The notes beneath the pieces were generated by a model. That model made no database searches and was not told the origin of the DNA. It was given only the letters and a program-made list of their open reading frames with translations. The position numbers and the translations under genes were made by a program. Shown piece by piece: positions 15,043-18,577 of a stretch of 18,577 bases of DNA (positions are counted from its first letter, which is position 1; each line of letters opens with the position of its first letter). The DNA is from an uncultured Candidatus Melainabacteria bacterium (lineage in GTDB: Bacteria > Cyanobacteriota > Vampirovibrionia > Gastranaerophilales > Gastranaerophilaceae): the NCBI GenBank assembly GCA_934777245.1, contig CAKVND010000046.1, positions 1 through 18,577 on the forward strand, given 5' to 3'.

Positions 15043-15121
15043 TGGGAGAAATAATTAATACAAAAAAATAAATAAATTGACTTAAGGTTTTAAATCATTA
15101 AATCTTAATTGAGGTATCAAA

Positions 15122-15493
15122 ATGTTTTTAACAAATTTATTTACACACAAATGCTCACATGAACATGTTACTCCAGATAAAGATTGCGCGTATTGTCCTG
15201 ATTGCGGGAAATTAATCAAAAACGAATGGTATATTACACGTTGCGCTTGCTGTGGAGTTAAATTGAAAGCCATGGCTAAAAAAGGAGAAATCGTACCACA
15301 ACTTAATTATTGCTATAACTGTGGAAGCAACGAATTCAAAGTTGAAAAATTGGACGAAATTAACTTTGTAGACATCCGTTTTGCAGCACTAGTAAAACAC
15401 GAGGTAGAAAACAAAGAACATATTTGTTCAACAACTAGATGCTGGCAAGAAAGAACAGACGTGCAACCAAAATTGCTAGTACAATACCTGTAA
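15122..15493 (+). CDS. Small multi-cysteine zinc-ribbon protein of unknown function
   Basis: A 123-residue protein with eleven cysteines: C11, C22-A-Y-C25-P-D-C28-G (with nearby H13 and H15), R-C41-A-C43-C44-G, C64-Y-N-C67-G, and C102-x4-C107-W near the end. The C-x2-C-G pairs are typical zinc-ribbon knuckles and suggest one or two structural zinc sites. I do not recognise a named family. ATG at 15122 has SD GAGG (15111-15114); a TTGACT at 15077-15082 may be its -35, with a poor -10. The last 59 bases overlap spmB on the other strand, so the C-terminal cysteines are encoded opposite the spmB end. It diverges from the amylase gene. Confidence 0.72.
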   Translation: MFLTNLFTHKCSHEHVTPDKDCAYCPDCGKLIKNEWYITRCACCGVKLKAMAKKGEIVPQLNYCYNCGSNEFKVEKLDEINFVDIRFAALVKHEVENKEHICSTTRCWQERTDVQPKLLVQYL

Positions 15494-15953
15494 TATCGGC
15501 AATAATTCCCGTCAGTAATGCATAACGAAATTTTTTAATTCCAATTGAGCCAAAATAAACCGCCAAAACATAGAAGGTTGTTTCTGAGCTTCCGACCATA
15601 ACAGCCGCAAGTTTTGTAATATAAGCATCAGGTCCAAAATTATTTGCTATATCGGAAAATAAGCCCAATGTAGCAGAACCGGATAAAGAGCGTGTTAGAA
15701 TTATTGGAACAATATCAGCCGGAATATAATTCCCTACAAGATTTTTAATTAAATCCATTGCTCCGCAGGCTTTAAACATAGAAACGCCAACCATAATTGC
15801 AACAAGATAGGGAATTATAGATACAGATACCTTAAATCCGTCCTTTGCACCTTCTACAAATTCTTCATAAACAGGAACTTTTTTTATTATTCCTGCACAT
15901 AGAATTACTAAAATCATTAATGGAAGAATGTATAAAGAAATTTTCTCAATCAT
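15435..15953 (-). CDS. spmB: SpmB-like membrane protein (spore maturation protein B family)
   Basis: A 172-residue multipass protein with the nucleoside-recognition Gate domain found in SpmA, SpmB and related transporters. The diagnostic stretch G-S-S-E-T-T-F-Y-V-L-A-V-Y-F-G-S-I-G-I-K-K (about 121-141) is clear, as is the N-terminal E-G-A-K-D-G-F motif. In Bacillus and Clostridium these proteins are needed for proper spore core dehydration, but they also occur in many non-sporing bacteria, where their substrate is not settled. The start overlaps spmA by eight bases, indicating coupled translation and probably a heteromeric complex. The 3' end runs 59 bases into the convergent zinc-ribbon gene. 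Confidence 0.92.
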   Translation of the reverse strand: MIEKISLYILPLMILVILCAGIIKKVPVYEEFVEGAKDGFKVSVSIIPYLVAIMVGVSMFKACGAMDLIKNLVGNYIPADIVPIILTRSLSGSATLGLFSDIANNFGPDAYITKLAAVMVGSSETTFYVLAVYFGSIGIKKFRYALLTGIIADITGIVLAILVARLFFLASI

Positions 15954-16530
15954 TATTCCTCCAAAGTTTTTTCAAAATTAATGCTATTACTATTGCTGTT
16001 AAAAATGAAAGTGTTGTAACAATTAGTGTTGGCAAAATCACTTCAGATGGATTTGTCGCGCCAACTCCAACCAAAACTGCAATCACAGTAGCCGGAATAA
16101 TTTGAAAACCTGCAGTATTCATACCTAAAAACATACACATGCTATCAGTTGCAACGTCTTTTTTCGGATTGTCTTCTTGAAGTTCTTTCATAACTTTTAA
16201 ACCAATAGGTGTCGCAGCATTCGTTAAACCTAATGCATTTGCAGCTACACTCATTGTAATATCACCAATCGCAGGACTGTCTTTTTTTACATCCGAAAAT
16301 AAAACTTTTGCAATCGGATTTAAAAATTTTGAAAGAATTTGAACCAAACCTGATTTTTCTGCAATTCGCATTATGCCAAGCCAAAATGCCATAATACCAA
16401 TTAAAGAAAACGAAATTTTTACAGCCAAATTACAAGCAGAAAGCATTGCATTTACAACATCTGAAATCGTATGATTAAAAATTCCGACAATAATTGAAAT
16501 TGTAACTAATCCGAAAAATATGTAATTCAT
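15946..16530 (-). CDS. spmA: SpmA-like membrane protein (spore maturation protein A family)
   Basis: A 194-residue multipass membrane protein with the Gate domain; recognisable family segments are M-A-F-W-L-G-I-M-R-I-A-E-K-S-G (47-61), A-N-A-L-G-L-T-N-A-A-T-P-I-G-L-K (97-112) and F-L-G-M-N-T-A-G-F-Q (133-142). It presumably works with SpmB, whose gene overlaps its end by eight bases. The gene starts 40 bases after the U32 stop. ATG at 16530 lacks an SD; instead TG-T-TAATAT sits six bases before it, a leaderless arrangement, so the pair may be transcribed separately from the U32 gene. The two proteins together probably form a transporter or channel; no spore genes are seen here. Confidence 0.92.
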   Translation of the reverse strand: MNYIFFGLVTISIIVGIFNHTISDVVNAMLSACNLAVKISFSLIGIMAFWLGIMRIAEKSGLVQILSKFLNPIAKVLFSDVKKDSPAIGDITMSVAANALGLTNAATPIGLKVMKELQEDNPKKDVATDSMCMFLGMNTAGFQIIPATVIAVLVGVGATNPSEVILPTLIVTTLSFLTAIVIALILKKLWRNND

Positions 16531-16536
16531 AAACTT

Positions 16537-16545
16537 ATATTAACA
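16537..16545 (-). promoter_or_regulatory. Extended -10 placing transcription start at the spmA ATG
   Basis: The minus strand reads TG-T-TAATAT, six bases, ATG. No SD lies between. The geometry is identical to that before the prenyl-synthase gene. No clear -35 was found. Confidence 0.45.
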
Positions 16546-16570
16546 AAAAAACATTTTGACTGAAAGCCGA

Positions 16571-18448
16571 TTATTTTAGTGGCGAGCAGACAACCATTTC
16601 ACAGTTTTTGCAATCAAAAATCAATGGATAAGTTTGTCCGTGTTCGTCTTCTAGCAAAAGTTTTTGTGGAGATTTGCAAATACCAAGTGCGTATTTTACA
16701 CAATGTTTTGTGCGCATAAGTTCAATCTGATGCTTTGGAAGTTTGACTTCCATTGCAGGTTCAAGAACCGTACAATCGCATTTGTTATAAAACTTTTCGG
16801 CCTCTTTGTTGAACACATTGGCTCTATAATCAACTTCTTTTTTATAGTAATGTGCATAACTAAGCGGTTTTTGAATATCGCGTTTATAATTTTTAAGGCG
16901 CTCTTGCATAAGTAATTCAAACGCTTCACGTCGTAGTTGATTAATCGCGCTAACAGGCATAAATGGAAGTTCTGTGGCGATTTTTATATCTTCGATATAA
17001 AAATCGCTTTCTCCTGTTTTAGAAAACTGTTTTATGAAAGTTTCTCGCATTTTGTCATGATTGTTTGCGCATTCACCCTCTAGTGGTAGAGTGATTGTGA
17101 TATTGTCTTTGTCAGTAAGGATTAATAAAACCCTCTCCCTAGCCCTCTCCGTAGGAGAGGGGATGACCTCAACTTGTACACCGATTTGTCGCTTAACAGG
17201 TAGAGAGAGTAATTTTTCAAACTCAACATCAAGGTTTCTGTAAACCTCATCACCAACTTTTAATTTTATTTTCTTGTTTGGATAAATCACAAGCCTAGCT
17301 CCCTCTCCTAGGGTGAGGGCTGGGGTAGAAGCTTTTCCTGTTGGAATAACTTTATTCACCAAGCATCCATCACTTCCCACAACAAGTCCATCTTGCGCAT
17401 GATTTTTTTTATTTGTTTTAATCGCAAAGCAATCTTTTTTAATTTCAACAACCTTGCCCAAATATTCGCCCTTAGATTTAGGTGAAACAAAATTAAAACA
17501 ATCCTTACGTTTTTCTAAGAAATAATCCGTAAAACCGCGGTTAAAACTTTTTTCAGGATTAGGCGTAAACGGATAAATACATTTGCCGGAACTTATTTTT
17601 GTAGAGTATTTATCTAATTCTTGTCTATAATAGGCTGTAACGTTTTTTACATAGTTTGTTTCTTTTAATCTGCCTTCAATTTTAAACGAGAAAACACCGG
17701 CTTCTGCCATTTCTTTCAAGTGTTTTGATGCGTTAAAATCCTTTAGGCAAAGCGAATGAATGTCTTTTGCCAAAATTTTCCCATCAGTATTTTTAACTGT
17801 GTATTTTTTTCTGCAAGGTTGAGCGCATTCTCCCCTGTTTGCAGAACGCCCGCCAATAAACTGGCTCAGATAACATTGACCGCTATAAGACACACAAAGT
17901 GCGCCATGTACAAATGCTTCCAGTTCCAAATTCGGATTAGCTTCATGAATTTCTTTAATTTTCTCTAAAGAAAGTTCTCTTGCTAAAACTACCCTAGAAA
18001 CTCCAAGTTTATTGAAAAAAGAAACTTTTTCAACATCTCTATTATCACATTGAGTGCTCATATGTATGGCTAAATTAAAGGGTTTTACAAACTCCATCTC
18101 CGCGGGAGAGGGCTGGGAAGAGGATTTTATTTGCAATTCCATCAACTTATTCAGTAATCCCATATCTTGAACGATAACCGCATCCACACCGATTTCATCA
18201 AGCTTTTTAACCAATTCAACAGCTTCATCTAATTCTTTATCATTTAAAATCGTATTTACGGTAATAAAAACTTTTGCCCAGAATTTGTGCGCGTGATTGA
18301 CAACTTCTTGAATATCATCCAAACTATTCGGTGCATTTCTTCTCGCACCAAAACAAGATGCGCCCATATAAACAGCATCCGCACCACAATTAATAGCTTC
18401 AATTGCGGTTTGTTTATCTTTTGCAGGTGATAAAAGTTCGGTTTTCAT
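16571..18448 (-). CDS. Peptidase U32 family protein (RlhA/TrhP-like RNA hydroxylation family)
   Basis: A 625-residue U32 protein. The family signature E-A-F-V-H-G-A-L-C (177-185) is intact, with C185, C192, C208 and C212 as likely iron-sulfur ligands (G-E-C-A-Q-P-C-R). Members characterised in E. coli hydroxylate rRNA (RlhA) or tRNA (TrhP), so an RNA-modification role is more likely than proteolysis. Length fits RlhA-type proteins with a C-terminal extension; the C-terminus has further cysteines (C583, C591, C613, C616, C621). Unusually, three copies of a C/G-rich palindrome lie in frame at residues about 109-119, 375-384 and 429-440, each at a point where homologues are shorter or variable as far as I recall. 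ATG at 18448 has no SD; an octamer inverted repeat lies 15 bases upstream. Confidence 0.9.
   Translation of the reverse strand: MKTELLSPAKDKQTAIEAINCGADAVYMGASCFGARRNAPNSLDDIQEVVNHAHKFWAKVFITVNTILNDKELDEAVELVKKLDEIGVDAVIVQDMGLLNKLMELQIKSSSQPSPAEMEFVKPFNLAIHMSTQCDNRDVEKVSFFNKLGVSRVVLARELSLEKIKEIHEANPNLELEAFVHGALCVSYSGQCYLSQFIGGRSANRGECAQPCRKKYTVKNTDGKILAKDIHSLCLKDFNASKHLKEMAEAGVFSFKIEGRLKETNYVKNVTAYYRQELDKYSTKISSGKCIYPFTPNPEKSFNRGFTDYFLEKRKDCFNFVSPKSKGEYLGKVVEIKKDCFAIKTNKKNHAQDGLVVGSDGCLVNKVIPTGKASTPALTLGEGARLVIYPNKKIKLKVGDEVYRNLDVEFEKLLSLPVKRQIGVQVEVIPSPTERARERVLLILTDKDNITITLPLEGECANNHDKMRETFIKQFSKTGESDFYIEDIKIATELPFMPVSAINQLRREAFELLMQERLKNYKRDIQKPLSYAHYYKKEVDYRANVFNKEAEKFYNKCDCTVLEPAMEVKLPKHQIELMRTKHCVKYALGICKSPQKLLLEDEHGQTYPLIFDCKNCEMVVCSPLK
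17131..17163. repeat. In-frame C/G-rich palindrome in the U32 gene, site 3 (inverted orientation)
   Basis: CCCTCTCC-GTA-GGAGAGGG (17143-17161) is a perfect 8-bp stem, preceded by another CCCTCTCCC block. Relative to the gene it is in the opposite orientation to sites 1 and 2 and encodes S-P-T-E-R-A-R-E-R (about residues 429-440). Confidence 0.8.
17297..17326. repeat. In-frame C/G-rich palindrome in the U32 gene, site 2
   Basis: CCCTCTCC-TA-GGGTGAGGG (17301-17319) followed by CTGGGG. One stem mismatch. Encodes T-P-A-L-T-L-G-E-G-A (about residues 375-384) in a frame one base different from site 1. Confidence 0.75.
18092..18123. repeat. In-frame C/G-rich palindrome in the U32 gene, site 1
   Basis: CATCTCC-GC-GGGAGAGGGCTGGG, a shorter stem with the same GGGAGAGGGCTGGG block as the other sites. 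Encodes S-S-S-Q-P-S-P-A-E-M-E (about residues 109-119), between the barrel strand V-I-V-Q-D-M-G and the strand N-L-A-I-H-M-S-T-Q. Confidence 0.7.
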
Positions 18449-18462
18449 AAATTGAGGGGATT

Positions 18463-18571
18463 AAGGTAATAGGGTAATAAGGGAATAAGAGGTTATAAAC
18501 TTTCCATAAAAAAACTTTTTGTTAATTTAATATATTTAATATCACTTATTCCCTTATTACCCTATTACCTT
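18463..18571. repeat. Octamer inverted-repeat element, copy 3
   Basis: A perfect 27-bp inverted repeat (18463-18489 and 18545-18571) made of tandem octamers AAGGTAAT AGGGTAAT and AAGGGAAT, around a 55-nt loop. The unit differs from copies 1 and 2 (AATARGG instead of AATARGTG), but the loop shares AATATATTTAATA (18529-18541) with copy 1 and continues into a similar ACTTATTC. The outer ends (GGGGATT / ATTCCC) extend the similarity. It sits in the upstream region of the U32 gene; the window ends shortly after. Confidence 0.8.
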
Positions 18572-18577
18572 ATTCCC

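Noticed and set aside
15435..16530. spmA/spmB as evidence of a spore former
   Set aside because: These families are widespread in non-sporing bacteria, and no other sporulation gene is present in the window.
16664..16929. Open frames of 77-83 codons on both strands within the U32 C-terminal region
   Set aside because: They lie wholly in the U32 coding sequence, where the conserved C-terminal cysteines support the main frame.

Overview
The window is an AT-rich bacterial chromosome segment, mostly housekeeping genes, from a diderm flagellated or formerly flagellated organism. I infer a non-photosynthetic relative of the cyanobacteria (Melainabacteria/Vampirovibrionia, Gastranaerophilales-like). 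The clues are a GyrA whose first C-terminal box reads R-A-T-R-G-K-A-G, as I remember it from cyanobacteria, a lone FlhA, a YibE/F-like protein, a secreted GH13 amylase next to trpS, and SpmA/SpmB without other sporulation genes. This placement is an inference; no rRNA or other phylogenetic marker was aligned. No tRNA, rRNA, CRISPR array, transposase or phage gene was seen.

Layout. The 3' end of an unidentified gene (1-81, +) is followed by a terminator. gyrA (-) and ftsH (+) diverge from a 229-bp promoter region. Next come a small membrane protein (5008-5511, +) and a PAP2-type lipid phosphatase (5711-6337, +), each preceded by a copy of an unusual inverted repeat built from 8-bp units. Converging on them is flhA - PilZ/YcgR-like - small 2-TM protein (-). 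Upstream on the same strand are a polyprenyl-synthase-like gene and lepB, overlapping by 4 bp. A ~240-bp composite palindrome separates these from a YibE/F-family membrane protein (-). A secreted GH13 amylase-like gene and trpS (-) are translationally coupled, and trpS ends in a clear intrinsic terminator. A small multi-cysteine zinc-ribbon gene (+) runs antisense into spmB. The order U32 peptidase-family protein - spmA - spmB (-) completes the window.

Genes working together: FlhA and the PilZ protein suggest flagellar export combined with c-di-GMP control of motility. The prenyl synthase, PAP2 phosphatase and LepB all belong to envelope and isoprenoid-lipid biology or export. SpmA/SpmB are probably a two-part membrane transporter or channel.

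The least ordinary content is repetitive DNA. (1) Three hairpin elements have arms that are tandem 8-bp units (AATARGKG-like), around loops of ~52-55 nt once a nested hairpin is discounted. Two of them flank the small membrane gene. (2) A C/G-rich palindrome (CCCTCTCC..GGAGAGGG type) occurs once after flhA and three times inside the U32 gene, keeping the frame each time although orientation and frame differ. (3) A composite palindrome at about 11029-11270 includes the GTCATTGYGAGG motif. Two genes (prenyl synthase and spmA) have an extended -10 exactly 6 nt before ATG and no Shine-Dalgarno, which suggests leaderless mRNAs. TrpRS carries a C-x22-C-x6-C-x2-C pattern like that of iron-sulfur TrpRS enzymes.
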